DNA of 64,000 nt from Latrodectus hesperus. Taxonomy: Eukaryota > Arthropoda > Arachnida > Araneae > Theridiidae. Of this stretch, positions 1-25,489 are shown piece by piece. A model generated the notes under the pieces. It did no database searches and was not told the origin of the DNA. It saw only the letters and a list, made by a program, of their open reading frames with translations. The stretch's first letter is position 1. Each line of letters begins with the position of its first letter. A program made the position numbers and the translations under genes. The stretch is taken from NCBI GenBank assembly GCA_037975125.1, contig CM075857.1:40138436-40202435 (forward strand), written 5' to 3'.

Positions 1-1244
1 TACATTTAAAATTATGCTTGTTTTTGTTAGAAATAAATGATTTCACTTTGTAAAGTTGCATGACATTTTTGTATTATATGCATTAATAAATATGTAAATG
101 ATAATAATTTTATCATTAAAGTATTCAATTCAACAAATTTAGAGATAATAACATTATTTTTTGGGATACAAGTTATTAAATTATTAAGTGAAATGTATTT
201 AATTATTTTTATACATAAAAACATTCGTTCATAAGTTACATTAAAAATTGATAGTTAAAATGTTTTATCAACTAATGCTTGCCAGATTTTAAACGAGTAT
301 TTAATTATTCAGGCAATTTGATATTAAGAATAGAAGCTCTTAAAATTTTAAAACAAAACTTTTAATGATAATTTATTTTTAAATGTAATGTAATTTAAAT
401 TTTTTGAATTGAGAGATAATTTGCAAAGGTAACAACGTGTTGCATAGATTAATCATTATATCTAACTTATTAAATTACCTTTATCACACTATAACTCTCT
501 ATATATACTCCCTACTAATCACTATATCGGAATTTTTAAAATTAAAGCAATGGATACAATTTGTAAATGGATAATGCTAGTATGTGATGCATCAAACAAG
601 ATATTTTGTCAAATTAATTCTAACAAAATGTTAATGACTTTTATATTCCTGTTCTTGTGTTCCATTTTTAATAAATGCTTGGAATTTGATGAGCAGAACA
701 AATATTTTTATTTTTAATGTATTGCAATTAGATATCTTTCTAACCTAATTATATTGTTAATTATTCAATTTTATACAAATACTTTGCTATAGTTGTAAAA
801 CTGATGAATAAAAAGCAAACAGATTACATATATTTTCAATAGCAATTTCTGCAACAATTCTCAATTCAAATAAATGAGAATATGTATCTATTATTACTCA
901 TGTGTTTTGATAGAGTAAGTTTAAAATATGCTTTTAAGATTGCAGTGCCGCCAATGTAACTTCAAAATGACCAACTTTGCTGAAAAAGACTTTGTGGACA
1001 TGTAGACGCATAATTCCCGATCTTAATTAACACCATCGTCTAGAAAAACAAAGTTAACATCAACATTTCTGATAAATACGCTTGTAAAATTTGCCGGAGC
1101 TATTGAAAAATAAAATAAGGATGATTGTACTCTCCAGATCACATTAATAAGACATAAATGTCTTCGTTATTGTATAATTAAAGGGACTTGCAGATCTCTA
1201 CAACCTGTGATGTGTAGATGTCTTGATGTGTCCTTCACAAGTGA
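1..1244. other. A/T-rich DNA, no gene seen
   Basis: Low-complexity A/T-rich sequence with scattered stops in all frames. The one open stretch near the left edge (27-224, minus) is rich in Ile, Leu, Asn and Lys codons, as expected by chance in such DNA. No repeat or RNA signal was recognised. Confidence 0.6.
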
Positions 1245-1346
1245 CAGGCAAATTCTTCTTCTTCTTCTTAGAATTGGGTTTGTATGTCATTGGGCACCTC
1301 TGCTTTTATCAGCATTTTGTACCATTAACTCCAAACCCAATGTTTC

Positions 1347-1557
1347 CTAGTTCCAGTTGCTCGGGTCACCCACTTTATTAATAAAGTCCGATAACCCTTT
1401 AATGGAGTCTAGGTGTAACTCTCTAGTATCGATGATGCCTAAAGAGGTTAATCTAGGGAGGGCAAAAGCCTGGCATTCATAAATGATATGCTCTGCCGTT
1501 TCCTCTTGCGTATGACATTTCCAGCAGATAGGGTCTTGCTGAAATAGTCCCATCTGG
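1347..1557 (-). pseudogene. LINE ORF2 C-terminal end with Cys/His motif
   Basis: About 68 residues read openly from a Met at 1553. Near the start is a C-x2-C-x8-H-x4-C pattern (CWKC, then H and C in AEHIIYEC), the type of Cys/His motif found after the reverse transcriptase and RNase H domains in many non-LTR retrotransposons. The stretch ends in GDPSNWN, then a stop. The same residues, with one frameshift, occur in the copy at 59.2 kb. It has no upstream polymerase domain, so it is a remnant with no expected activity of its own. Confidence 0.75.
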
Positions 1558-1645
1558 TCAGAGAGTCAGTCATACTAGGGATAGCTTCCTGACTTTCACC
1601 AGAAGATGGTTTGGAGGTCATTTCTACCTCAAGTGAAGGATTCAT
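1558..1645 (-). pseudogene. Likely start of LINE ORF1, truncated
   Basis: A Met at 1645 begins an acidic, Ser/Pro/Thr-rich segment (MNPSLEVEMTSKPSSGESQE at its start) that runs about 30 codons and is then fused, in a different frame, to ORF2 sequence near 1555. A Ser/Thr/Pro-rich amino end is common for ORF1 of arthropod LINEs, but no zinc knuckle is left to prove it. Its position after a G+C-richer leader at the element's 5' end supports the reading. The other copy in this window is truncated, so it cannot be used for comparison. Confidence 0.45.
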
Positions 1646-2056
1646 TACTGCCCCTTTACAAGACAGCCTCTGAGTTCACTTGTCTTTTTCAGCAAGGTCA
1701 ACTTCAGAGGCATCACCTGTAGATGCAGGAAGGATTGTTATTTCTTGTGTCTTTTCAGCCACAAGATAACAATTTATAAGCTCAGGTAATATAAGTCCAC
1801 CCAGCATTGCCTGAGATACTGGGCAAGGTAAATTACTCTAGAAGTTTGCCAGGCAACTAGAGGCTCCGTTAAGACACCAATACCGCGGTGCCAATTAGCC
1901 CTAGGCACGGAACGCATAACACCAGGGTTTACGGGAGCTGGTTCGCGGCCTCTGATTCTATATTCAAGGCTATCCTGTCATTCCTACAGGACGTTCGGTG
2001 ATCCACCGCCTACCGACGCGCCTGGTAGCTGCTCAGGCCCCAGGCAGGCAAATTCT

Positions 2057-3659
<1,603 letters not shown>

Positions 3660-3669
3660 AATTCTTAAG

Positions 3670-3965
3670 CCACACACCCTGTCTAGTGGTCAGAGTGCTT
3701 GACTTCAGATAGGGAGATCATTGGTTCGAATCCCAGTTTGAGCAGGGATGTGCTTTCTCTTTCTGTCTATATATATATATCCCATCTTTGTCTTTTATTT
3801 GTATGAATGGGATGTGAATAGTTGTGCCTACTCTATAAACGGGTACCTATGACATGTGTGTACTGAGGAAGTTGGACTCCACACCAAATTACGGTTCAAT
3901 TGGAAAAGTGGAGCAGTGCACCCCACAATTCTAGTTTAGCTAGCACAAGACAACAACAACAACCA
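3670..3965 (+). mobile_element. tRNA-derived SINE, family 1, (AAC)n tail
   Basis: The head resembles a tRNA gene: a box A-like CTAGTGGTCAGAGTG and an exact box B GGTTCGAATCC at 3723-3733. The body continues through a (TA)n stretch, the shared motif CTATAAACGGGT, and GGACTCCACACCAAA, and ends in repeated CAA units. It matches the copy at 29825-30115 over nearly its whole length but has a different tail. A degenerate target duplication is possible (AATTCTTAAG at 3660-3669, AATTTTAAAG at 3966-3975, 8 of 10), which would make this an old copy. Pol III transcription from the internal promoter is expected for the family, not shown for this copy. Confidence 0.8.
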
Positions 3966-4254
3966 AATTTTAAAGAAACATCAGTGATTCGTAAAATGCA
4001 TTTGATAATTTGTCCTGAACACTATAACATCCACACTTTAGATAAAAACTACATACCTCTTACAGAGCTCACTCTGTATTATATTTTTTTCATTTATAAA
4101 AAAATTCACGTTTCCGAAAAAATTACCGTCATTCGCAAATAGCACTGCAGATCCAAAAATGGATCACTCAAACCAAAAATTAGCGAGTTTGCTCCTGTTT
4201 TTATTAAAGACAAGATGCACTAAAATGGCCAATGAATGTTAAAAATATTTGAAT

Positions 4255-4306
4255 GAATCTTAAGAGAACGAATCTTAAGAGATTTCTTGAAGAAATCTTA
4301 AGAGAA
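4255..4306. repeat. Three copies of a 12-13 bp unit
   Basis: GAATCTTAAGAGA occurs at 4255-4267 and 4270-4282, and a third copy (AATCTTAAGAGA) starts at 4294. The unit has the palindrome CTTAAG at its core. It is probably slippage; no function is assigned. Confidence 0.7.
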
Positions 4307-4763
4307 GTATTGTAAATCATCAACGATTGCCAACAATTCAATGCGTGACACCAAAAGAACGCAACTAATAAGCATTTAGATAAATGTTTATTAGCAGAAT
4401 TTTCTATCATTAAAATAAATATTGTTAGTTTGCTTTCTAAGCAGTCACATCAATTTTCTTCTGCTTCTTAGACTGGCATCGTAGAAAGAAAGCAATATTT
4501 TAAAAAGAAATCATGCAATACAATCTTCTACATTAAATATGATTTCCATAACTATATGGAATAAAATCTTGAGAAAGAATACTTATCGACATGAAGCTCT
4601 TACGAAAAGGAATGAATTTTATAAATACTTCAATTTTTTTAAGGATTGCGTTAGTTAAGTGATAAATTCAACAAAACATTTATGAAAAAATGTGTGTTTT
4701 ATTATCCCCGTAATATTTTATGTAAATTTGTTTTATTGTAAAATAAAGATTTGTTTTTTAGGT

Positions 4764-4782
4764 ACTCTCTCTCTCTCTCTCT
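4764..4782. repeat. (CT)n microsatellite
   Basis: About nine CT dinucleotides. Confidence 0.9.
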
Positions 4783-5319
4783 ATGAATTAATCTCATTAA
4801 TTTTATCTCTTACATTAATTAGTAAAGAATAATACATATTCCATTATAGCTTGAAACAAAATATTAATTTTTTTTATAGTTCCACAATTCAAGTGTTGTA
4901 AATAAAATGATGCTTTATAAAATAAACTAAAATATAATTTCCTTATTAAAAAAAAGCAAAATTAGTAAAATTTTATTTTAGTAAAATGTGTTTAGAAATG
5001 CTTTCTTGTTTTATATATAATAAGAAATTACTTTTAAAATATTTCATAAGTTATTGTTTTAAAATATTTTCTGAAAATATATTTATGATAAAATAAAAAT
5101 AAAAATTAAAAATCAATTTGTACTTAAATTTCTTAGAATCTAAATATGAGAATATTTTTACATTTCCAGTTATTTGGAGATTTGTAAATAAATGTTTTTC
5201 AGTGAAGATGAAAAAAATCAAGCATTATTTACTACAGCTAGTCATGGAACATTAAAAAATAATCAAAAATTCAGATCAAATTCTTGTGTTCAGTTTAAAA
5301 AAAAAAAAATCTTAAAACC

Positions 5320-5600
5320 TTCTTTGGTGGGGTTTTCCTAGATCTGCCTAGTTGTAAATGTCTCAATCTATTTTCCATTTGCACCGTTACTTTATGGTTA
5401 GGCTTTATACCTTAAAAGCCATCATGAAGGCGCATGCCCCAGTGTCCCCCCTCCCTTCTTTTTTCCTTCCCCAAACGATATTTTTCCGCTTCGTCCTCGA
5501 TCAGTGTTTCCGATCCATTTCCATACGTATCACCACCCAAAAGAGTTTAGTTTTGACCTGGAAGACCCTGGCGTCGTGACATAGGGATGGTAAACCTGCC
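5320..5600. other. G+C-richer pocket of unknown nature
   Basis: This stretch is clearly richer in C than its surroundings, with a pyrimidine-rich run near 5440-5475 and several CG dinucleotides. A 73-codon frame on the plus strand (5358-5579) starts MSQSIFHLHRYFMVRL; it has no recognised domain. It could be an old transposon fragment, a regulatory stretch or an exon. No splice signals make a convincing exon. Confidence 0.3.
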
Positions 5601-13760
<8,160 letters not shown>

Positions 13761-13775
13761 TGTAACCCATTACTA

Positions 13776-14113
13776 AAGCTCCAGTGGCTCAGTAACTTTA
13801 TTCCGCTTCCCGTGAAGATCAGCAAAGTGAAACAACATTTGCTTCTGCCAATGATTGGGAGGGTAACCACGTACTTTCCCACACGGGGTTAATGGAGCTC
13901 ATGTGGGATGTGGAAATATGTCCAGGTAAATCTATGACCTCTAAAGTCCTTCCGCTGGTGTGGCGTTGATATGGAAAGGTGGGAGCTAACTCAGATGTGA
14001 CTTCGTCACCTAACTGTGGTTCAAAATTAAGAAGCTCATGGTGATGGGCGAGTATTCCAAACCTGTTAACCTTAAAATATATTCCGGGTCTTGCCTCCAC
14101 CACTAAGCATGTA
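13776..14113 (+). mobile_element. SINE-like element, family 6
   Basis: A 338-bp G+C-richer block. It begins with GTGGCTCAGTAAC, which resembles a tRNA box A, has no clean box B, and ends in TTAACCTTAAAATATATTCC and CATGTATG. The segment about 13942-14029 matches the decayed copy at 32153-32227, and the end matches 26374-26440. A degenerate 15-bp duplication (TGTAACCCATTACTA at 13761-13775, TGTAACTAATTACCA at 14114-14128, 12 of 15) supports an old insertion. The 94-codon minus-strand frame inside (13819-14103) looks incidental. Treating the family as tRNA-derived is an inference. Confidence 0.6.
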
Positions 14114-14128
14114 TGTAACTAATTACCA

Positions 14129-16389
14129 ACTATTACCTTTTTACATTTTTATCAGGATCACGTTCTTCAAAAGCACTTCGAGTTCAGCATAAAATGTGAA
14201 TCATTATGCTCCATTACCTTTCAAAATCTATCATAATATACAAATGATGCTGTATCAAATTAAATGAACCAGTAGGAAAAAACATCTTAATTATAGATAA
14301 ATTAGAATAATGATGTCTTAAAGGGTAATGTAGTGCACGGTAGTTAAAGGTTATACTCAATTCAAAACTTCATTACCTTTTTTTTTACCACATTAAAAGG
14401 TTTTATGATACTCAAATTACGACATCCATTTCATGTTTAAAATAATATTAAGATATAACTTCGGTTGTTAACGTTTATTACGCAAGTATTAATTTCATTT
14501 TTATATGAAGTTCTTTTATGGAAAAGAAAAGTTTTTCTTGAGATATATGCCAAGAATGTCACGGAGAAACATTTTAAATTTGACCAATAAAATAGAATAA
14601 TCGAAAAATTATATGCTTGTTGAATAAATGCAACCAATGAGATAAAGTACAATGTTTTTAATTCTGTTCCGTTAAAATGTTTCAGAATTGGTTTGTATTT
14701 TGTCTGTTGGGAAACAAATTACAACATAGTCAAAGTCGTATTTTACCACGGGTGATTTTTACCATTTGGGGAGGAAGAGGTTACGTCAGTTTTGATGTGG
14801 ACAATAAAACTTGACCCCAATGATTTTTAATGTCATTCCGTCTTTCAAATGAGTTTTTCTCTTCAATTATTTTTGAAACTTTCTTCTGTGTGGTCTTGAA
14901 TTCAAAAGAACGCATTTACTGGTAGTATTAGAGAAATAAATTGAAAAGCTAAAAAAATTTTTTTTACTAAAACTGTTTTGCGGTTTATATTAATAGAAAT
15001 TTTTTCGCTTAAATTGAAAGTTGTGTGATGAAAATACTGGAATATAAAATCAATTATTGGGCCATAGCTTTTTTGTTATTTTTATGAGAAATACACTTAA
15101 AGAAATTGCTTTTCTTCATTTTTAACAACTGTCGATTTTTATCTTTTTTTCACGCCATTTTTATTCTTTTTCATTTCAAGATTAGTTTAGACAGTTACAG
15201 GTGTTTACTTTTACTTTTTAAGTTTCTATATTTCTATTACAATGATAACTTTTAGATGTGATATTTTTAATATTTTCCCGTTATTTATTTTTATAGGAAT
15301 TGTTTTCTTCAAATTTTGTTAAAAATTTTCTCCTTAATTAATCCTAAAATCCTATTAAAAATTTTTCAAAAATATTTCTTTAAATTAATGAAATATTTTA
15401 TTTAATGAATATATTTCAAACGAAAAATTAAGGTTTTTAATTATATATATTCCTTGTTTAGTACAGTTTTGTGTGTGTTTAAAATCAGAATTGTTCGAAA
15501 TCTTATTTTTAATTTATATTCTTATTTTTTAATTTTAGACTCAGAGGCAACTTTATACTATGATTGTTGCTATAAAAAAACGGATATTAAACCTATGTAA
15601 ATATTTTAAAAAGTCTCTCAAACTCCTTACCTTCCTTTGAAATCGTATTGTGAGTATAAAAATGAAATAATTTTCCCATTCAAAAGAATGTATTAATTTT
15701 TTGAAATATGAAATGAATAGAATTGTGAAAGCGTTATATATTCATGTACTAATGATATTTTTATAAGCTTTATTCACACAATGTAGGAAAAGTAAAATAT
15801 TCGATGACATTCAAGGCAATGTGTAAATTTTCTTGAAAACTTTGAAGAAGTCTTTTATGCAGAACATATTCTTTTTGATTTCTTAGTCTTACAATGAATG
15901 CAACCTTTTTGAATTGCTATATATTGCGAAATATATTATTTTTAGTTCAATTATCGAAATTAAAATAGACACCCTCAACGGTTTTCCATGGTATAACAGT
16001 AAAAATTCGCTTTGCGTTAGACTTGAGTTCAACAGAAGCCTAAGTTGAAAAAAAGGAGATAGATGTTATGCGTCTACATTCTGTGTTCACATGTGTCGAG
16101 GTAGATCCTTAAAAGTTTTCCAGATTTCCTATTTTACAATATTGAATATAACTTTCTACCTATGAAAATTCAATGGGTATTTAAAGAAGCTTTACAAGTT
16201 TCTAGCTGTTAGCCTATTTACTGTTAGCCTCTTTACTATTTACTGTTCGATGTCAAAAGACATATACTAACGAAGCTTTTACTTTCTCAATCCATATTAA
16301 ATAAAGTCCTAAAATATTTATTTGAATTCCCCCAGCATTATTTTAATTTTAACTTTTCCAACCCATTTTGAAGTAATAAATAGTGAGCT
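14129..16389. other. A/T-rich DNA, no gene seen
   Basis: No gene or repeat recognised. The text near 15960-16110 is of slightly higher complexity but has no identifiable feature. Confidence 0.5.
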
Positions 16390-16400
16390 AGTTGTTTTTG

Positions 16401-16783
16401 GGCCGTGGTAGCCTAGTGGTTTGAGCACCGGCCTTCCATCCGGAAGGGTGGGGTTCGATTCCCAATGCCGCTAAAAACCCATTGAATATATGCGATATAC
16501 GTACTCATTAAATCCATGGTATCGAAAGTCCTGTGGTCGGTCATTGAGCAGTTACCATTCATGCAATGGTCTGGAGAAAATTTCTTTCCCCTTCAGATCA
16601 ATGTCAAAATTGAGAGAATGTATCTTCTGATAGTGCCATCTATCGGAGGATATAAAAGAGCAAAGACATACTTTCACCTTCGTGGTGCTTTGACTAAAAC
16701 GAAAGACGCTCCCTATTGACTTAAATTCACGTAGCCAAAGCATAGCGAGCTTGACTTGTCCAAGTGTCATAAGTAACAACAAC
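16401..16783 (+). mobile_element. tRNA-derived SINE, family 2, with exact target duplication
   Basis: The tRNA-like head has box A-like TAGCCTAGTGGTTTGAGC and an exact box B GGTTCGATTCC at 16452-16462. A long body of about 300 bp follows, ending in AAGTGTCATAAGTAACAAC and a short (AAC)n tail. The exact 11-bp duplication AGTTGTTTTTG at 16390-16400 and 16784-16794 defines the borders. The 3' 125 bp recur, in the other orientation, as the tail of the chimeric copy at 63025-63323. A 3' end shared between SINEs is often borrowed from the LINE that moves them; here that is only a hypothesis, since it does not match the LINE seen in this window. The short frames on both strands (16516-16719 plus, 16552-16782 minus) are incidental. 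Confidence 0.88.
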
Positions 16784-16794
16784 AGTTGTTTTTG

Positions 16795-18441
16795 CTTTTA
16801 GATATAGAAAACAAATCATTCTAAGATAAAGCTGTATCAATATGTACCTCTAAATCTTATACATAAATTATTTATTTAAATTGTATGGCTGTTTTATGCA
16901 TAGAACTTAGAATTTAGATATATATAATTTAAGTGACAAATTTTGCTATTTTATGACATTGCAGTCTTAAATAAAAGACATAAAGGTATATCAACAAAGA
17001 TTCACACAATTCAATTGCACTAACGAAGCTTAAGTAAATACGAAGTATCTTCTTCATGTGGTAATGCTATAGTGAATGCGGTGAAAGTAAAATTTTTATA
17101 TACAAGACTGGATAAACAGATATGTTTCAAGGAAATCATAATAAACTCTATCCGATTTCAATTACGGTGGTCACCACCCAGGCGTAATAACTGTTACTTT
17201 CCTCATTCATTTTCCTTTTAATCATATTTTCTTAATTTTTTCAGTGTTTTGCAAAATAACTCTTCCAAATCAATCACAATTCATAGTTCTTATTCATCAT
17301 TAGAGAATAATCTAATTTCTTTAAGCTTTTCTTGAAAATTCCAACCAAATGGGCCTGAATAAGGCAAACACTTCCGGTTGTCAAAGATAAATGATTGTGT
17401 CCAATTCCGTTTGGCTCGTGACTTAAGCAATGTCTTCGTAATTTGCTGTCAAATTCAATTTTGCATGGGAAGACCCGATCGGAGCTTATTTTTTTATGTC
17501 CATCAAAACTGTATACGTTAACATTGTTCATAATAATGAGTTTTTTCGCCCTTTACGCAGACGTTGATTGTATCGAGTCATGCACAAAAGTCGTATTAGG
17601 AGAAATTGGTGCGTGAAACAACGTGAAAAATTTTCTTCCAATAAGTGTTTTCCTCAACATTTCTAATTGACTGTAAAATAGTTCATTTTAGGTATATGCA
17701 TTTTTCATGTTTATTATTTTGAAAATTTTCTTATAAAAATGATTTAAATTCTTACCATATCTTTCAAAACATTTATATTATTTTGTTATAAATTTAAGTT
17801 TGTTATGCAATTACTTTTTTCATTTATTTCAAACTTAAGTTTGTAAACATGTAAGAGTGACTTGAGAAAGATAGCATTTAACTTTAATATACCGAAATTC
17901 ATATTTTCCTCCACTCCGTGCTCATTAAATTTTTATTTTGGTAAAAATTAGGATGTATTTATATTTCTTTTGTATATAAAGTCACATCACACTGTTTTTG
18001 TAACCCAATTTTTATCACAAATAGTATAATCATTTTTAATCTTTAATAGTAAATTTCTTAAGCATATCAAAAAAATCAAGCTTATTTTCACATATTTTGA
18101 TATTTATATTGTTTACATTTGAATAGTTTTATGTTTTACTTCTTATTTGTGGAAAAGGACACAGCTAAAATCTTAGAACTATCCACTTTTTATATTCAAA
18201 AGTTAGATTTGTTAAATTTAAATTCCTTTAATGAGAATTTTACGTTGGAAAGCAAATTTCGCTTGCTAAAATAATTTTGCTATAAATGAAATAAGTAAAT
18301 TAAAAAATTTTAATCTCTAGCTACCAATGAAAATTTAATCATAATAATCTTTCTGACTCTTTCTTTTTTTGTCTGCATAACTGAATATTTTGTTAATGAA
18401 GGTATTCACCGTTTTTCAAGAATACCGTGGATTCTAGATTT
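16795..18441. other. A/T-rich DNA, one unrecognised open frame
   Basis: Mostly background. On the minus strand, 17274-17531 reads 85 codons with mixed composition (starting MNNVNVYSFDGHKKISSDRV) in a less A/T-rich patch at 17340-17640. It has no recognised domain or signal peptide, and no splice sites place it in a gene. It may be chance. Confidence 0.4.
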
Positions 18442-18598
18442 TACTGATTAGTAATAAAAATTTGATCCCAAAAAACAATTTGTTCAAATCTTCAATTAAA
18501 TACTTAATATTTTGCTCTATTTCTCCTCGATGGTTACTTATGAGAAACAAGTCCAAACACGTGTAAATATCACTAATTAATGTGAAAATGAAATAAAC
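18442..18598. repeat. Direct duplication, copy 1
   Basis: About 157 bp repeated at 18951-19118 in the same orientation. Shared runs include AATTTGATCCCAAA, AATACTTAATATTTTGCTC and GTCCAAACACGT. Confidence 0.85.
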
Positions 18599-18950
18599 TA
18601 AAAGAATTACGAGAAGATTTCAGTACAATTTTAATTTTAAGCATTAAAACCTTGAATTCTTGGTTGAAATAGATAATTTCTTATAGAGTATACATAATTT
18701 AAAAAAAAATAAATAATTGCTCAATAATTTAAATAAAATACTCAAATTAATATTTAAAAACTTGCCTCGTTACTTTTCATGCTTTCACTCAAAAATAAGC
18801 GAGAAAAATCTATTCATTTTAATGAAAATTCGAAATAATAATCAAATGAATTATTTCTGATATAGTATCTAAATTTTCTAAAATTAAGACAAAGAAAATA
18901 TAAAATTAATTATCGTTATTAATTATCGTAATCGTTAATTATCATTATTT

Positions 18951-19118
18951 TTGCTGATTAGTAACAAAAATTTGATCCCAAAGAACTATTGGATCAAATC
19001 TTGAATTAAATACTTAATATTTTGCTCTATTTCTCCTCAACTAAGCTCGATGGTTGCTTTATAGAAACAAGTCCAAACACGTTGCAAAATCCCTTATTAA
19101 TGTGAAAATGAAATAAAA
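18951..19118. repeat. Direct duplication, copy 2
   Basis: Second copy of the 18442-18598 segment. It carries a 10-bp extra segment (AACTAAGCTC) after CTATTTCTCCTC and scattered substitutions. The two copies are about 350 bp apart, so the duplication is neither recent nor strictly tandem. Confidence 0.85.
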
Positions 19119-20481
19119 TACTCAGTTGCAACTGAATATTTATATTTCTGAGCAAATAAGTTGGCATTTAATATCCTCTCAGTTATCGCTACTGCTAATG
19201 TTTAAACAATTATTAAATTAAGTGACAATCAATATCTAATTTTAAGCAAATTACATAAATTAATGTAAAGACTCTTAAATAGTTTCTGCAATAATCAATT
19301 TTGGAACATAGATATATATTTAAGGTAACTAAAATAAAAGTATATTTATCTTAACACAGCGAAATGTAAAATAAGAACACTGCTCTAAAATGAATTCTTT
19401 CTAAAAAGAGCTTTCATCACACAATCCGAATAAGAAAACCTACACAGTGTTCGAATGTATCTTTCATGTCTAAACGGTGCATCTTTTTACAATCAGTAAA
19501 TCTCTGTATATAAATTGGCTCTTTTCAAGTCCGCATAGAGATCTAATCACTAATAACCGGTTTCTTAAAGTTCTCAGAAAATTTCTTATTTGACTTTTTT
19601 ACGTCTTCTATTATAATGCAGCAAAAGACAAAACGAAATCTAATAAGGGACGAATATTCATACAGCCTAATTAAATGAATCGAGTAGAAATGAAAAAGTC
19701 TTCACTAATGAAATATGTCTCCGTTTTGACATTCAGGAATATTTCCCAACGCTTAATTGGAAGAAGTTGAATAAAGTAAGTTGCATAGCTGCGCTGTTCG
19801 TGATTTTTCAAGAAATTTTCAATGAATATTTTACATCTAATTAGCTGTTCAAATTAATTTAAAAACAAGTAGTGTTTTCCCATGGTAAAAAAGTCAGGAA
19901 TTATTAAAAACAACATAGTGCTTTAAAAAACACAAAAATATAATTTGATTACCATTTTTGTAGTAATTCCAAAATTACTAAAATATTCTTTAAAAAGATT
20001 TATTGCTGTTTGTTTAGTTTATGCAAATGTTTTTTGTTGTTTATTTCAATTGTTCAATTTCTGTTATTGTATTTCTAGGAGCGAGTGATATACAAATAAA
20101 GGTGTCTCAGCGTGGTTTCAATATGCTTTTTCAGATATATATTGAAATACTCCTAACTTTTTATGCATTTAATTTAAGTAGGGGTAAATTAAAAATAAAA
20201 TTTATGTGAAATTATCTTTACATTAAGATAACTATTAAGGAAGATCATTTGAATTCATACTTATCATCGATCCCAAAATAAAATTTTATGGGAACAACGC
20301 ATATTTTAAAAGTAATTATTTTTTTAAAAAATCACTGAATAAATTTATTTTTGAACTGAAGAGCTCAGGAAACGTATTTGAAAAAATACATATTTGAAGA
20401 TTTCAACGAGAAGCTGTTACAGTGTATGCTCTTGCAAATGCATAATTGAACCATTAGGGTGCATTTCATATCTTTCTATTA
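19119..20481. other. A/T-rich DNA, no gene seen
   Basis: No gene or repeat recognised. Confidence 0.5.
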
Positions 20482-20757
20482 GCCGACCGATGGCTGAGTG
20501 GTTAGCGTTCCTGATTCCTGAGCTGTGGATCCCGGGTTCGAATCCCAGTTCGGGCATAGATATTACTTTCTGTGTTTCTCTGTCCTTCCTTCTGATGTAT
20601 AAATGTGGCCCATTCTATAAACGGGTTTGTAGTGGTATGGCGTGGTCAGCGCTACTCGCCTCCGTGACTTGGTTCACAGGTGCCCACTGAGTAACGACAA
20701 ATGAGTAGCAGTTTCCGCCCTTGTTGTGGCTAAAGGTTAGTCATCCAAAAGCCCACC
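20482..20757 (+). mobile_element. tRNA-derived SINE, family 3
   Basis: The head GCCGACCGATGGCTGAGTGG holds a good box A (TGGCTGAGTGG), and an exact box B GGTTCGAATCC sits at 20535-20545. The T arm keeps about four of five pairs, but the acceptor stem is poor, so this is not a working tRNA. The body includes GGCCCATTCTATAAACGGGT, a motif also present in family 1, then a unique part ending near AAAGCCCACC. No clean target duplication was found, so the right border is approximate. Confidence 0.78.
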
Positions 20758-25012
<4,255 letters not shown>

Positions 25013-25489
25013 AAATTCAACTCAATATTTCTCTAAACACATTTAAAGAAGTTTGTACTTATTTAAAAAAATTTGTTATTTAACAAACTTCTTTAAAATG
25101 TTTTTATTATTTTTCAGTACTTACGCTACTCAAAGAATTATGAATATAATATTTATAAAAGTTTATTTTAGGAAAAGTTTAATAAAGTTTATACATTCAC
25201 TGTTCAAAAATTCTCAAAAAACTGTTGTGAATATATTCCAAAATTTTATTTAAATATTTAACAGATAAAAAAATTTCTAATCCTGTCATGATGTTATTTC
25301 TGTTTTGCATAAGCTTAGGAACAATACAGCGAATAAAACAATCAAGAAAATTATAATTTATAAAGTTAAAGCCAACAATCCTTTTTGAATATAAAATCAA
25401 TTTGAATAAATTTTAATAAAAAAAAGTTTAGCATATACATATAAACTGCCCGACATTGAAAATGCAATAAGGCTTGGTCAGAAAATTAT
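25013..25489. other. A/T-rich DNA, no gene seen
   Basis: Background sequence leading up to the transposase remnant. No terminal inverted repeat for that element was recognised here. Confidence 0.45.

Larger units (their letters stand above)
1257..2044 (-). mobile_element. Internally deleted non-LTR retrotransposon (LINE) copy
   Basis: On the minus strand this copy starts with a G+C-richer leader (about 2044-1650), opens a short frame at 1645, and jumps at about 1553-1558 into the C-terminal end of a LINE ORF2. It ends with a (GAA)n tail, seen as CTT repeats at 1255-1268 on the plus strand. It is bounded by an exact 12-bp duplication, CAGGCAAATTCT, at 1245-1256 and 2045-2056, so it went in as one unit. 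Its 3' 300 bp are close to those of the copy at 59204-59991, which shows they are one family. The reverse transcriptase and RNase H coding regions are missing. It could be a deletion that arose during reverse transcription or a non-autonomous derivative; other copies would decide. RNase H in the sister copy suggests an I/R1/Jockey-type lineage, but the clade is inferred. Confidence 0.85.
3976..5319. other. A/T-rich DNA, small repeats only
   Basis: No gene seen. It contains the short direct repeats listed at 4255-4306 and a (CT)n run at 4764-4782, with several A- and T-runs. Confidence 0.5.

Noticed and set aside
17274..17531. 85-codon minus-strand gene
   Set aside because: Composition is mixed, but no domain, signal peptide, splice site or promoter supports it.
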